NCBI GenBank assembly: GCA_963747535.1 | Contig: CAVVFX010000020.1 | Coordinates: 310,001 to 374,000, forward strand | Source of the DNA: CAVVFX01 sp963747535 | GTDB lineage: Bacteria; Acidobacteriota; Terriglobia; Bryobacterales; Bryobacteraceae | Direction: 5' to 3' | DNA length: 64,000 nucleotides | Part shown: piece after piece, positions 7,713 through 16,435 of the stretch | Layout: each line of letters starts with the position of its first letter | Numbering within the stretch: position 1 is the first letter of the stretch | Program-made: the position numbers and the translations under genes | Notes under the pieces: model-generated | The model's database searches: none | Told to the model about the DNA's origin: nothing | Seen by the model: the letters and a program-made list of their open reading frames with translations, nothing else

Positions 7713-9296
7713 ATGCAACGACGTGATCTACTGAAATCCGCAGTCGGCCTGACGATTTTGAAAAGCGGCATGCTGAAGGGGCAGAACGCCCCCAGCAACA
7801 AATTGAATGTCGCCCTCATGGGAGTATGGGGACGGGGAACTGCGCACTATAACGTCCTCAGGAATGAGAACGTAGTGGCCCTGTGCGATGTGAACGATAA
7901 CCGCACCAGGGAGGCGCTCGACATTTTCCCCAAGGCCAAGACCTACTGGGACTGGCGAAAATGCCTCGAGCAAAAGGATATCGAAGCCGTAGTTATCTGC
8001 ACCGCGGATCATCACCATGCGTTCATCGCCAACTGGGCGATCAATCGCGGCCTCAATGTTTATTGCGAAAAGCCGCTCGGCATCACCGTGGATGAAGTGC
8101 GCACGGTGCGCGCGAATTATCTCAAGAATAGAGTCAGGATCGCCACGCAGCACGGCACCCAGCGCCACGCTTATCCCAACTTTGAGCGCGTGCGTGAGCT
8201 GATTCTCGATGGGGCCGTAGGCGAGCTGCATACCATTCACGGTTGGGACGCCCGCGAGCTTCCGCGGCCCGGATATCCGGCCGGCGAAGGTATGGCGCCA
8301 TCCTTTATGCACTACGAGCAGTGGATCGGCCCGTCGCCTTATCATCCCTACAGCCCGCAGTATTTTGGCGGGACACCAGGAATGAATTGCCTTTTCTGGA
8401 ATATGTATCGCGATTTCGGCGTCGGCCAGATGGGCGATATGGGCGCCCACACCATGGATCTGCTGTGGAACTCGATTGACGCCGGCGCGCCCATCTCGGC
8501 CGATGTCGATCGGGAAGTCAGCGACAAGTACGACCCGAATATCTGTCCGGTAAAACTGAAGGCGATCTTCGAGCATCCCGCGAACAGCTGGCGCGGGCCC
8601 GTCAAAGTGGTCTGGTATCAGGGCGGTTTGAAGCCTGATCCTCCCAAGAATTATCTGGACGTCAAGAACATCCCCAACGGCGCGATTTTCGAAGGCAGTA
8701 AAGGCGCAATCCTCGCCGATTTCACCACTCGCGTCATCATTCCCAACAATGACGACGGCGATTTCACTTACTACAAACGCCGCAGCCGGGAAGAGCTTCT
8801 TCCGCTGATTGAGGGCACCGGACAAATCACGCAAGCGGCCGCTCCTCCTCAACGGCGCGCCGCTCAGAATCGGCCCACCCTTCCCCCGGGCTTTACCGCG
8901 ATGCCCAACTCGGCCGAGCTCGGGCCCAGCGGTTTTCCCGTAGTTCAGTATGTGGACGGAAAAATCCCGGCGGCTTTGGGTCTGCCCAATCCTGCTGTCG
9001 AAGCCTACGACCGGAACCCGGGACCGCCCCCGGCCACCGGAGACGTTTTCCAGCGCGAATGGATCGATGCCTGCAAAGGCAAGAATAGTAGCGTCGTACA
9101 CGGCACCAGCAGCAAGACCCATTGCGACTTCGATTATTCCGGCTCGATGATGGAGCAGATGCTGCTCGGCCTGGTCGCCCATCGTGCCGGCAAGAAACTC
9201 GAATACGACCCAGCCACCGGCCGCGTCACCAATTTCGACGAAGCCAACGAATACCTCAAACGCTCCTATCGAGCCGGCTGGACGCTCAACGGCTAA
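7713..9296 (+). CDS. Gfo/Idh/MocA-family oxidoreductase
   Basis: A 527-residue NAD(P)-dependent oxidoreductase-like protein. The N-terminus MQRRDLLKSAVGL resembles a twin-arginine signal. The Rossmann motif is LMGVWGRGTAH (about 34-44), and CEKPLG carries the conserved Lys near residue 118. The C-terminal domain includes MGDMGAHTMDLLWN. It is longer than typical MocA proteins (about 350-450) because of an insert with Pro/Ala-rich sequence at about 375-430. It follows the glycoside hydrolase by 87 bases and may act on the released sugar. Exact substrate unknown. Confidence 0.87.
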   Translation: MQRRDLLKSAVGLTILKSGMLKGQNAPSNKLNVALMGVWGRGTAHYNVLRNENVVALCDVNDNRTREALDIFPKAKTYWDWRKCLEQKDIEAVVICTADHHHAFIANWAINRGLNVYCEKPLGITVDEVRTVRANYLKNRVRIATQHGTQRHAYPNFERVRELILDGAVGELHTIHGWDARELPRPGYPAGEGMAPSFMHYEQWIGPSPYHPYSPQYFGGTPGMNCLFWNMYRDFGVGQMGDMGAHTMDLLWNSIDAGAPISADVDREVSDKYDPNICPVKLKAIFEHPANSWRGPVKVVWYQGGLKPDPPKNYLDVKNIPNGAIFEGSKGAILADFTTRVIIPNNDDGDFTYYKRRSREELLPLIEGTGQITQAAAPPQRRAAQNRPTLPPGFTAMPNSAELGPSGFPVVQYVDGKIPAALGLPNPAVEAYDRNPGPPPATGDVFQREWIDACKGKNSSVVHGTSSKTHCDFDYSGSMMEQMLLGLVAHRAGKKLEYDPATGRVTNFDEANEYLKRSYRAGWTLNG

Positions 9297-9304
9297 TGCC
9301 GTGG

Positions 9305-9347
9305 GGCAGACCATCGTTTTTTGTGGTCTACCGGCTGCGGAGCAGCC
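9305..9347 (+). repeat. REP-like palindrome, copy C
   Basis: GGCAGACCA...TGGTCTACC at 9305-9332 (one arm mismatch), followed by GGCTGC-GGA-GCAGCC. The remaining 9348-9474 shows no feature. It lies between convergent genes. Confidence 0.9.
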
Positions 9348-9474
9348 TGTGGGGAGGACTGCTGGTCCGTAACCGTACTTCCAGCGGTAGGCGTTACACG
9401 GCCAAATGCCGCATCGCCCGGCGACTTTCGAGGAGTAATCGGTCCCGGTGATGAGTGCATGGGCGATTGATCGC

Positions 9475-10746
9475 TCACGACGACGGGGCATCGCGTGAGT
9501 GCCAAGACTCGGCGAGTTCACTTTGCCCAGCCAGAGGTTCCCGCTGCGCCATGACGCAGAGTGCCACCATGGCAGCGGCGAAGCCTGACGCCGCACCCAT
9601 ACCGAGGGCCCACCGCGGACCCAAGCGGTTTGCGACCCAGCCGACGATGGGAGCCCCCATCGAGGTTCCCCCGAGCGCCACGCCCACACGAATCGCCATC
9701 ACCCGGCCGCGCATAGTGGGCTTGGTTGAAAGCTGCATCATGCTGTTCGTTGCGTTCGTCAAGGTGAGGGCAGCCACTCCGATCAGCCCGAGGGCCGCAG
9801 CGAACCACCAGTATCCAGGAGAGAACGCAGCCAGCGTACAACCGATTCCAAAGACTCCGGCGCCGAGGAGCAGCGTCCCAAAATTTGGCTTGTCGCGTCC
9901 TGCCGCCAGAAGCGCTCCGCTCATTGTGCCGATCGCCATGATCGACGACAGCAGACCGAATCCGCGCGCATCGGTATGGAAGACATTCACCGCCATGGTA
10001 GAGATGAAGATCGGGAAATTCAGACCGAATGTGCCGATCAGAAAGAGCATGACCAGGATCGCTCGGAGGTCCGGTCTAGCCCATACATAACGGAGTCCTT
10101 CGATGAAGCCACCCGGCGCACGGGAAGCTCTCGCGTTTGTCCTGAGCTCTTGGACGCGCAGCAGATACATGGAGAGCAGAACAGCGCCGAAGGACAGCCC
10201 GTTTAGGAGAAATGCCCAGCCGGTCCCGATCTTTGCGATGACCAGACCGGCCACAGCCGGGCCGATCATCTGGCCGGCGAAGAACGAGGTCGAGTTGAGC
10301 GCGACTGCATTGGGCAGGTGCTTGTCACCCACCAGCTCCCCAACAAAGGTTTGCCGCACTGGCGCATCCAGTGCCGCAGCGGCGCCAAAGACAAAGGCGA
10401 ACACATAAACATGCCAAAGCCGGACGTAACCGGAGATCGTCAGGATTCCCAGCGCAGTCGCCAGCACACCCATGGATGCTTGCGTCAGCATCAGCAGCTT
10501 GCGCTGGTTGAAACGGTCCGCTGCCAAACCGCTCCAGGGCAGCAACAGCAGCTGCGGAGCGAACTGCAGGCCCGTGACAATGCCGACGGCAGTCGCGTCA
10601 TGGTGAGTCAGTTGCGTTAGCACGATCCAGTCTTGCGCCACGCGCTGCATCCAGGTCCCGATGTTCGATACCAGACCGCCCGCTGTCCATAAACGGAAGT
10701 TGAAGTTCTCCAGAGCGCGAAAAGCTCCGGCGAGCGGATTCCTCAT
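9475..10746 (-). CDS. MFS exporter, EntS/DHA3-like
   Basis: A 423-residue inner-membrane transporter with about twelve hydrophobic segments. The opening FRALENFNFRLWTAGGLVSNIGTWMQRVAQDW matches MFS_3/DHA3 exporters of the enterobactin-exporter type, followed by GLQFAPQLLLLPWSG and DRFNQRKLL (the loop 2-3 motif). It is the last gene of the MarR-headed operon and its ATG overlaps the preceding stop (ATGA at 10743-10746). The likely role is efflux of a small toxic compound under MarR control; the substrate is unknown. Confidence 0.88.
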   Translation of the reverse strand: MRNPLAGAFRALENFNFRLWTAGGLVSNIGTWMQRVAQDWIVLTQLTHHDATAVGIVTGLQFAPQLLLLPWSGLAADRFNQRKLLMLTQASMGVLATALGILTISGYVRLWHVYVFAFVFGAAAALDAPVRQTFVGELVGDKHLPNAVALNSTSFFAGQMIGPAVAGLVIAKIGTGWAFLLNGLSFGAVLLSMYLLRVQELRTNARASRAPGGFIEGLRYVWARPDLRAILVMLFLIGTFGLNFPIFISTMAVNVFHTDARGFGLLSSIMAIGTMSGALLAAGRDKPNFGTLLLGAGVFGIGCTLAAFSPGYWWFAAALGLIGVAALTLTNATNSMMQLSTKPTMRGRVMAIRVGVALGGTSMGAPIVGWVANRLGPRWALGMGAASGFAAAMVALCVMAQREPLAGQSELAESWHSRDAPSS

Positions 10747-11072
10747 GGGCGCTCCGGGGTGTTGCCTCCGTGAAACTCACCGAAATGCCTTGCTGACAGC
10801 AGGCCGACGAGGAGTGCGCCAGCCGCAAACGGCGCGATGCAGGCGTTGGATCGCGGATCGAACTGGCCGACGCGCAGCAGAAGCACATAGGCGAACACGA
10901 AATTCGCGAAGCCCCATAGAACATTCACTATCGAGGACGAGAGACCTTTTCCCGGAGGCTTTGCGAACGGTGTCTGAAAGGGTCTTCCCATAATGCCGCT
11001 AACAAAATGCGGCACGGCGTTGGCCAGCAACAGGCCTCCGAAAAAGTAGGACACGAGATGTAGCCAGTTCAT
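10743..11072 (-). CDS. Small four-helix membrane protein
   Basis: 109 residues with about four hydrophobic helices: LVSYFFGGLLLANAVPHFVSG, a second at 45-68 (WGFANFVFAYVLL), and one near the C-terminus (AAGALLVGLLS). No catalytic motif. It sits between the hydrolase-like gene (2-base gap) and the MFS exporter (4-base overlap), so it is clearly part of that operon. Similar small proteins are commonly annotated only as hypothetical membrane proteins. Confidence 0.75.
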   Translation of the reverse strand: MNWLHLVSYFFGGLLLANAVPHFVSGIMGRPFQTPFAKPPGKGLSSSIVNVLWGFANFVFAYVLLLRVGQFDPRSNACIAPFAAGALLVGLLSARHFGEFHGGNTPERP

Positions 11073-11074
11073 TG

Positions 11075-11638
11075 TTAAGCGCTCCTCTTCGCGAGTAAAT
11101 CAAGGACGTCCCGGGTGGAACCAGTCTCGCCAAGGCGAGGAAATACGTGCTTGAGACTGTATTCGTGCGCTTCCGGGCGCACATCGGTCATGGCATCGGT
11201 CGCCAGGGTGACGTTGAAGCCCTGCTCATAAGCTTGGCGCGCGGTGGCTTCTACGCCGGTTCCAGTCGCGACACCTGTGATGACGACCTGCGTAACGCCC
11301 ATTGCCTTTAACCGGGCCTCCAGGTCCGTGCTCGCAAATGCTCCCCATGTTCGCTTTGTCACAAGAATGTCACTGGGCTGCTGACCTGATTCTGGAATCA
11401 GATCGGCCCAACCTTCGGGCAGTGTCTGATGACGTCTCGGTTGTTCCGTTCGACCTGGCGCTCCGCCCGCGACATTGACGAGCACGACGGGCAGGTGGCG
11501 CCGGCGAAACGCATCGATGAGGGAGCCGGTCTGTGTGATCACACCCGCAATGGGGTGGATGAACGGTGAACCGATGATGCCTTGCTGAAGGTCGACGACA
11601 ATCAGAGCGGTTTTGGGGTCGAGCGCCGTGAGGGACAT
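11075..11638 (-). CDS. Isochorismatase-fold protein lacking the catalytic Cys
   Basis: 187 residues with the cysteine-hydrolase fold: Asp of LIVVDLQQG (16 in the triad position) and Lys of VTKRTWGAF (about 95) are present. At the nucleophile position, where active members have VATxxCVES, this protein reads GVATGTGVEATARQA, so the Cys is Gly. A subfamily with Gly here and the following NVTLATDAMTD and FPRLGETG motifs exists to my recollection, so this looks like a lineage trait and not a mutation. Its activity is unclear. Second gene of the MarR operon. Confidence 0.82.
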   Translation of the reverse strand: MSLTALDPKTALIVVDLQQGIIGSPFIHPIAGVITQTGSLIDAFRRRHLPVVLVNVAGGAPGRTEQPRRHQTLPEGWADLIPESGQQPSDILVTKRTWGAFASTDLEARLKAMGVTQVVITGVATGTGVEATARQAYEQGFNVTLATDAMTDVRPEAHEYSLKHVFPRLGETGSTRDVLDLLAKRSA

Positions 11639-11706
11639 ATGGATTGTTCTCCTGAAGACAATTTCTATAGCGGACTTGCTCGTCTGCGATCAGTAAATGA
11701 AGAGCG

Positions 11707-12159
11707 TTAGTCCTCGACGAGTCTGGCCAGGATTTCAAGAGCTGCCGCGAGCTTCTCCTGCTCTTGAGCAGAGAGCCTGGTCTGGATGGTTCTGGTCAGC
11801 CAATCCTGTTTCGCCACTCTGCGCTCCTGGATACGCTTTCGGCACATTTTGGTTAATGAGAACAGGGTCTGCCGCCCGTCGTTCGGATCGGGCGTGCCAC
11901 TGACGAGGCCAGCGGCCTCCAGTGGAGCCATGACCGCACTCATGGATTGCGGACGCATTGCTTCCGCCCGAGCGAGATTCGACACCGTGGCAGGCCCGTC
12001 CTTTTCCAGGCAAAGCAGTACGGATACCTGAGAGGTGGTGAGGTCTTCGTGCCCCGCCTGGCCGCGCAGCTTGCGCTTCAACTTGCCAAGCGAGGTCCGC
12101 AGTTCCAGCGCCAATGCGGAGGCGCGCTCAGGTGAAGAGATGCCGGGTCGATCACTCAT
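11707..12159 (-). CDS. MarR-family transcriptional regulator
   Basis: 150-residue winged-helix regulator. The DNA-binding region holds LTTSQVSVLLCLEKDGPATV, LARAEAMRPQSMSAVMAPLEAAGLV and the wing PDPNDGRQTLFSLT (about 95-108). It heads an operon with a hydrolase-like protein, a membrane protein and an exporter, the typical layout for a ligand-released efflux repressor. Two palindromes just upstream of its start are candidate operators. Confidence 0.9.
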   Translation of the reverse strand: MSDRPGISSPERASALALELRTSLGKLKRKLRGQAGHEDLTTSQVSVLLCLEKDGPATVSNLARAEAMRPQSMSAVMAPLEAAGLVSGTPDPNDGRQTLFSLTKMCRKRIQERRVAKQDWLTRTIQTRLSAQEQEKLAAALEILARLVED

Positions 12160-12171
12160 GTACTGAGCCTA

Positions 12172-12200
12172 TCATATATGAAGTTTACCTGTACAGATAA
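12172..12200 (-). promoter_or_regulatory. Candidate MarR operators and promoter
   Basis: The perfect palindrome TCATATATGA (12172-12181) is followed by the near-perfect TTACCTGTACAGATAA (12185-12200, one mismatch). On the minus strand the first overlaps TATGAT, a good -10 box about 13 bases before the marR ATG. A repressor bound here would block RNA polymerase, which fits autoregulation. Confidence 0.5.
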
Positions 12201-12217
12201 GCTTAGCAGATTTCCTG

Positions 12218-12676
12218 TCAAGCATTTATGACGATCCAGGCATAGCTGGTATGGTTCTTGGGATTGTGCCGTTTCTCGGTGCGATAGACCGTGCATCTCT
12301 CCTGTGCCTTGCCAATGAAAACCACGCCTTCACGGTTCGGGTATTTGGCCCGGAACCCAGCGGCTACATCATCTTTGCGTTGCCCCTTTTGGAAGGTAAT
12401 CAATGGAATCTGATGGTCTGTGGCAAACTGCTCGATGGCTTGGACGAAAGCCCGCGTCATCGGCTCCACGACTTTAGTGGAAAGGACTTTGGCTTTCCTC
12501 TGGACACGAAGGAAGCGAAGTGCCCCCTCCAGGATCTGCAATCGGCCTACGATTACGTTCAAATACATGCGGTCGATCGATTCCACTTGCAGCGTCACGT
12601 GCCGGTCCAATACTTCGGCCACGGTCTGTGGTAATTTCGATGGCGGCTCCGCTTGCGCGTTGGCGTTTCGCCGCAT
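12218..12676 (-). pseudogene. N-terminal fragment of a conserved large protein
   Basis: From ATG 12676 the 152-codon frame carries TVAEVLDRHVTLQVESIDRMYLNV, VQAIEQFATDHQIPLITFQ, KGQRKDDV and VVFIGKAQER. I recall this N-terminal region from a family of roughly 450-500 residues found in mobile or repeated loci. Here the frame stops at VINA where the family continues with a long central domain. No continuation is seen in the MarR upstream region. It is probably a truncated relic; a functional short form cannot be excluded. Confidence 0.5.
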
Positions 12677-12697
12677 TAGCAGTTGGGTCGCGATAGA

Positions 12698-12792
12698 TGC
12701 TCCCTCTGCGCCCTCTGCGTCTCTGCGGTTAATCATTGAACCGGACGCTGGGGTGGACCGCAGAGGCGCGGAGGTCGCAGAGAAAAGGAGCC
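12698..12792. repeat. Imperfect inverted CTCTGCG-rich repeat
   Basis: CCTCTGCGCCCTCTGCGTCTC at about 12709-12730 is mirrored by GACCGCAGAGGCGCGGAGG at 12762-12780. Such CGCAGAGG-rich elements are scattered in many bacterial genomes. The rest of the 12677-13085 gap shows no gene. Confidence 0.5.
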
Positions 12793-13085
12793 CAGGGGAG
12801 AAGAGCAACAAAGATAAACTGGCCTTCGCATCCAAGGAGTTTGTATGCCGAAGGGCGGCCGTTTCAGCTTCAAAATTCCGATTAGGAACGCCAACCGCCC
12901 TGCGGCTGTCGGGGACTGGAAACTGCGGTCCTGGGTGCCCACTCAAATTGCGGACCTGGCGTAGAGACAACCGGGGTGAGCTCTTCGTATGCGATCGAAA
13001 TTCTCTTCGACTGCAGTCGTTTTTGCATCGCTTCATAGCAGTTGCTAGTCTGGACACCTTCCTTCGCAGTACAATAGGACCGACT

Positions 13086-13595
13086 ATGCCCGCTTCCACA
13101 CTTTCACGAGACATACTATTAGCTGCTCTTGCCGGATTCCAACTGGACAAACAGCGCATCGATGCCAAGATTAGCGAAGTCCAGGCCATGCTGGACGGCG
13201 GTAGTTCACCAGCCCCCGGCGCACCTTCCTCCGAGCCTAAAAAGACAACAGGCAACAAGAGGAGTGCTGCCGTCCGCAGAAGGATGGCCGAAGCGCAAAA
13301 AGCACGATGGGCCAGGATTAAAGGCGACACGGAGGCAACGCCTGCTGCTCCGGAAGCTGGAAAGGCCAAGCGAAAGCTGAGTGCGGCCGGCCGGGCGGCC
13401 ATCGTCAAAGCCCTGAAGGAACGTTGGGCATTGAAAAAAGCTGCAGCGGCTCCAGCGAAGAAAGCGTCCCCCAAAAAAGCTGCCGCGAAGAAGGCCGCAC
13501 CGGCCAAGGCTACGAAAAAGGATGCGCGGGTGAAGAAAGCCGGGGCCAGGAAGCTGGCCAATCCACCGGCCATCGCCGAAGCGGCAGGGCAGTAG
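13086..13595 (+). CDS. Lys/Ala-rich histone H1-like protein
   Basis: 169 residues. The N-terminus (1-40) is a helix-forming segment, DILLAALAGFQLDKQRIDAK. The middle has two related basic patches, SAAVRRRMAEAQKARWARIK (about 58-77) and SAAGRAAIVKALKERWALKK (about 98-117). The tail (118-160) is built of AAKKA/PAKK repeats like eukaryotic H1 tails. This composition suggests nucleic-acid binding and nucleoid packing, but no enzymatic domain is visible. The ATG at 13086 is preferred because the upstream frame overlaps the truncated gene and has no domain content. Confidence 0.7.
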   Translation: MPASTLSRDILLAALAGFQLDKQRIDAKISEVQAMLDGGSSPAPGAPSSEPKKTTGNKRSAAVRRRMAEAQKARWARIKGDTEATPAAPEAGKAKRKLSAAGRAAIVKALKERWALKKAAAAPAKKASPKKAAAKKAAPAKATKKDARVKKAGARKLANPPAIAEAAGQ

Positions 13596-13682
13596 ACCGC
13601 ACCAGGCATTCCACCGGTTTTCGCGTCTTGGAATCCCGTGGCTGCTGGTACACTGTGTGGCATCAGGTCGAGGTGACCAAAT

Positions 13683-14534
13683 ATGGTCTGGTACTACGTG
13701 AAGGATGGTGCTCGTCAGGGCCCCGTGGAAGAAGCCGAATTGAGCCGGTTGGCAGGCCAGGCAATTGTCCGGCCTGACACTCTGGTCTGGTGCGAAGGGA
13801 TGTCCGACTGGCGTCCCTATTCAACTGTCGTGCCAGCCGCCGCGCCTCCAGTCCCGGTTATCGCCGAAGTTCGCGTGGAGCCGCAAGTCGCTCCGACGCC
13901 GGAACCTGTCCCCGTCCAGGAACAAATTCAGCCTTACGTAGCCGCCGCCATCGCTCCTGTTGCCGCGGTTGCGAGTCTAACTCTCTACTGCACTCAATGC
14001 GGCCGCCCCTACCCCGGCGAAGAGATGGTGCGCTTCGGCGCCGCCACCGTCTGCGCCAACTGTAAGGACATTTACGCCCAACGTCTCCGTGAGACCGGAC
14101 AGGTGGCCGGTGCGCGCGTCTACGGCGGGTTCTGGATCCGCTTTGCCGCTATATTCATCGACGGCATCGCTCTCTGGATCGTCAATTTTGCCATTCAGTC
14201 GGTTACCGGCACGCGCATCACGAACCCCCGCGACCTCGGCGCCATGATGGGCTTCATCGGGATAAACTTTATCATCTCCGTCAGCATTTCACTCTTCTAT
14301 GAAGCGTTCTTCCTGGTTCAGTACGGCGCTACGCCCGGCAAGATGATTTTTAAACTGAAGGTCATCACCCCCGATGGCGGCGGCATCTCGTGGGGACGCG
14401 CCATCGGACGTTACTTCGCCAAATACCTCAGCGGCATCACGCTGATGATCGGCTACATCATGGCCGCCTTTGATTCGGAAAAACGCGCCCTCCATGACTA
14501 CATCGCCGGCACTCGCGTGATTCGCACTGCCTAG
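13683..14534 (+). CDS. GYF-2/zinc-ribbon/RDD membrane protein
   Basis: 283 residues in three parts. Residues 1-50 form a GYF_2 domain (WYYVKDGARQGPV, GMSDWRPY). After a Pro/Ala/Val linker, CTQCGRPYPG...VCANCK (about 101-126) is a zinc ribbon. Residues 140-280 are an RDD transmembrane domain: GFWIRFAAIFIDGIALW, then PGKMIFKLKV and RALHDYIAGTRVI. It is the first gene of an eight-gene overlapping operon. RDD proteins are of unclear function, with transport or stress roles proposed in other bacteria. Confidence 0.85.
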   Translation: MVWYYVKDGARQGPVEEAELSRLAGQAIVRPDTLVWCEGMSDWRPYSTVVPAAAPPVPVIAEVRVEPQVAPTPEPVPVQEQIQPYVAAAIAPVAAVASLTLYCTQCGRPYPGEEMVRFGAATVCANCKDIYAQRLRETGQVAGARVYGGFWIRFAAIFIDGIALWIVNFAIQSVTGTRITNPRDLGAMMGFIGINFIISVSISLFYEAFFLVQYGATPGKMIFKLKVITPDGGGISWGRAIGRYFAKYLSGITLMIGYIMAAFDSEKRALHDYIAGTRVIRTA

Positions 14535-14542
14535 GACCAAGA

Positions 14543-15157
14543 GTGGCAATCCGCTGCACGGGGTGCGGTTCTCCGCTCTCTAACGATGTTCTGGAATCAG
14601 GCAACTCCTCCCGTGAGTTCCGCGCCTGTCCCCTCTGCGGTTCCGAGACCATGGTGCTCGTCTTCCCCGCCATGTTCACGCCGCCATCGGTCCCCACCGC
14701 CGCCGGGATGGCCGCGGGTATCGGTGACGCCACTTGCTTCTATCATGCCTCCAAACGTGCCGCCGCTCCCTGCAGCCAGTGCGGACGGTTCCTGTGCGCG
14801 CTCTGCAGCGTCCAGTTATCCGGCGCGGTCTGGTGTCCCGAGTGCATCGAAGCCGGACGCACCCGCAAGCGTGTCGTCAACCTGGAGAATCAGCGTACCC
14901 TGCACGATTCCATCGCCCTCGCGTTATCCACCTGGCCGGTCCTGTTTTTCTACCCGTCCCTGGTGACCGCTCCCGCGGCGCTGTTTTTTTCCCTTGCTTA
15001 CTGGAACCGGCCATCCAGCATCGTCCGCCGCCATACCAAGTTCCGCCTGGTGCTCGCCATGATCTTTTCCGTGATTCAGATCGCCGGCTGGATCGCCCTG
15101 ATCATCTTCGTGGTCTACCAGTTCCGCAAAGGGGTTCTGACCCATGTCCCCAGGTGA
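14543..15157 (+). CDS. Zinc-ribbon and B-box-like membrane protein
   Basis: 204 residues starting at GTG 14543, 8 bases after the previous stop. Two cysteine modules are visible: CTGCG...CPLCG (5-33) and a B-box-like set CFYHASKRAAAPCSQCGRFLC...CPEC (about 65-100). Two or three hydrophobic helices occupy the C-terminal half (WPVLFFYPSLVTAPAALFFS, LAMIFSVIQIAGWIALIIF). The layout puts zinc modules in the cytoplasm attached to the membrane. No known enzyme motif. It overlaps the next gene by 14 bases. Confidence 0.75.
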   Translation: MAIRCTGCGSPLSNDVLESGNSSREFRACPLCGSETMVLVFPAMFTPPSVPTAAGMAAGIGDATCFYHASKRAAAPCSQCGRFLCALCSVQLSGAVWCPECIEAGRTRKRVVNLENQRTLHDSIALALSTWPVLFFYPSLVTAPAALFFSLAYWNRPSSIVRRHTKFRLVLAMIFSVIQIAGWIALIIFVVYQFRKGVLTHVPR

Positions 15158-16127
15158 CTATCACAAACTGCCCGGCGACTTCCGCGGCTTTCTCCGCCGC
15201 AACACTTTGTGGCTCGGCCCTGACCATCTGCTTATGGTCGATTCCACCCGTTTTTCGGAAACCTACAAGCGCTTTTACCTGCCCGATATCCAGACCATCG
15301 TCATCCGTAAGACGCCCCGATTGGTGCTCCCGTATTACTGGATCGTGATCGCCGTTGCTTCTCTCATCTTCGCGCTGGTCGCCAGGCCGGCTCGACCCGT
15401 TCTTTTTTGGCCTGCCGTAGCCGTCCTTGCCGCGATCGTCGTCTATCTTTATGTGGCGTCCATGTTCCAAAGCTGCACCTGTCACCTGATCACCCGCGTC
15501 AGTAAGGTCGAATTGAATTCGCTTTTTCGGCTTCGTTCCGCACGGCAGTTTGTCGACCAGGTCACACCCCGGATCATCGCCGCTCAGGGCAGTCTGCCGG
15601 AAGGGTGGGTCGAGCGATCCTTCACCCTCGCCGAATCCTCCACCGCTGCCGATCGCAATCCGGACACGCTTGCCCCCGCGTTACCGGCCGGGAGGTTCAG
15701 TTGGGCCACGGTCGCCATCTTTGTTTTCGTTCTGATCGACGCTGGGATAACCTGGTTACAGTTGCGCACCTCCGACTCCCGGTCGCTCAACATTCCAAAC
15801 GTGATCAATATGATAGCGCTCGCAGTCTGCGCCACCATCTCTATCGTCGATCTGAGCCGTGGCAAGCGTCGCCATAAAGGAGGAGGTGCACTCCGCATGC
15901 TGGTTCTCGCCGGACTGCTGGTCGTCGCAGCCGCGCTGTACGGCAGTGTCTTGCTGGAGTCTTTCGACCAGCAGTTCTATCACCAGACCTTTGAAAATGT
16001 GCTGGCCTATCCCGGCATGCGACCCCTCGGGATCGTCGAAATCATCCTCGACACAACGGTTGCGATACCGGGGCTGATCCTGGCTCTGAGCCAATCGAGA
16101 GGCGTCACCGGAGTTCCGCCAGCATGA
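15144..16127 (+). CDS. Multi-pass membrane protein of the MoxR operon
   Basis: 327 residues. The N-terminal half has a cytoplasmic segment (residues 1-65), two adjacent helices at about 68-112 and a second soluble segment. Four further helices follow (FSWATVAIFVFVLIDAGITWL, VINMIALAVCATISIVDL, MLVLAGLLVVAAALYGSV, and one near the end). I do not recognise a family. Overlaps at both ends (14 and 4 bases) tie it to the zinc-module genes around it. Confidence 0.7.
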   Translation: MSPGDYHKLPGDFRGFLRRNTLWLGPDHLLMVDSTRFSETYKRFYLPDIQTIVIRKTPRLVLPYYWIVIAVASLIFALVARPARPVLFWPAVAVLAAIVVYLYVASMFQSCTCHLITRVSKVELNSLFRLRSARQFVDQVTPRIIAAQGSLPEGWVERSFTLAESSTAADRNPDTLAPALPAGRFSWATVAIFVFVLIDAGITWLQLRTSDSRSLNIPNVINMIALAVCATISIVDLSRGKRRHKGGGALRMLVLAGLLVVAAALYGSVLLESFDQQFYHQTFENVLAYPGMRPLGIVEIILDTTVAIPGLILALSQSRGVTGVPPA

Positions 16128-16435
16128 GCGATCTCGCTCGCCAGCAGTGCTTTAATCATCCCGGACGGGAAGCCATTGTCCGTTGTCCTTCGTGCCGGCG
16201 CGATTTCTGCCGCGAATGTGTCACCGAACATGACGACCGTTATCTTTGCTCCGCCTGTCTGCGCTTGCACGCGGCCCGGGACGACCGCCGGCCGCGGCAC
16301 ATTCGCTTCCCCGTTGGAGCTTTCATGGCTGTCGCCGGTTTGCTGACCGCCTGGGTGGTGTACTATGCTTCCGCTCAGTACCTTACCTTGAGAAGTGGAG
16401 CCGATCAATCGTATCGCGTATGGCACGCCCGCTGA
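16124..16435 (+). CDS. Small B-box-like zinc protein with one membrane helix
   Basis: 103 residues. CFNHPGREAIVRCPSCRRDFC...CSACLRLH (9-50) resembles a B-box zinc finger, followed by a basic stretch and one helix (VGAFMAVAGLLTAWVVYYAS, about 64-83). Its ATGA overlaps the previous stop and its end overlaps the next gene by 16 bases. It is the third protein in this operon with this type of cysteine module, which suggests a shared zinc-linked assembly role (inference). Confidence 0.75.
   Translation: MSDLARQQCFNHPGREAIVRCPSCRRDFCRECVTEHDDRYLCSACLRLHAARDDRRPRHIRFPVGAFMAVAGLLTAWVVYYASAQYLTLRSGADQSYRVWHAR

Noticed and set aside
7728..9689. Long minus-strand open frame (653 codons)
   Set aside because: It runs fully antisense to the MocA-type gene, has no domain content, and arises from GC-rich third positions.
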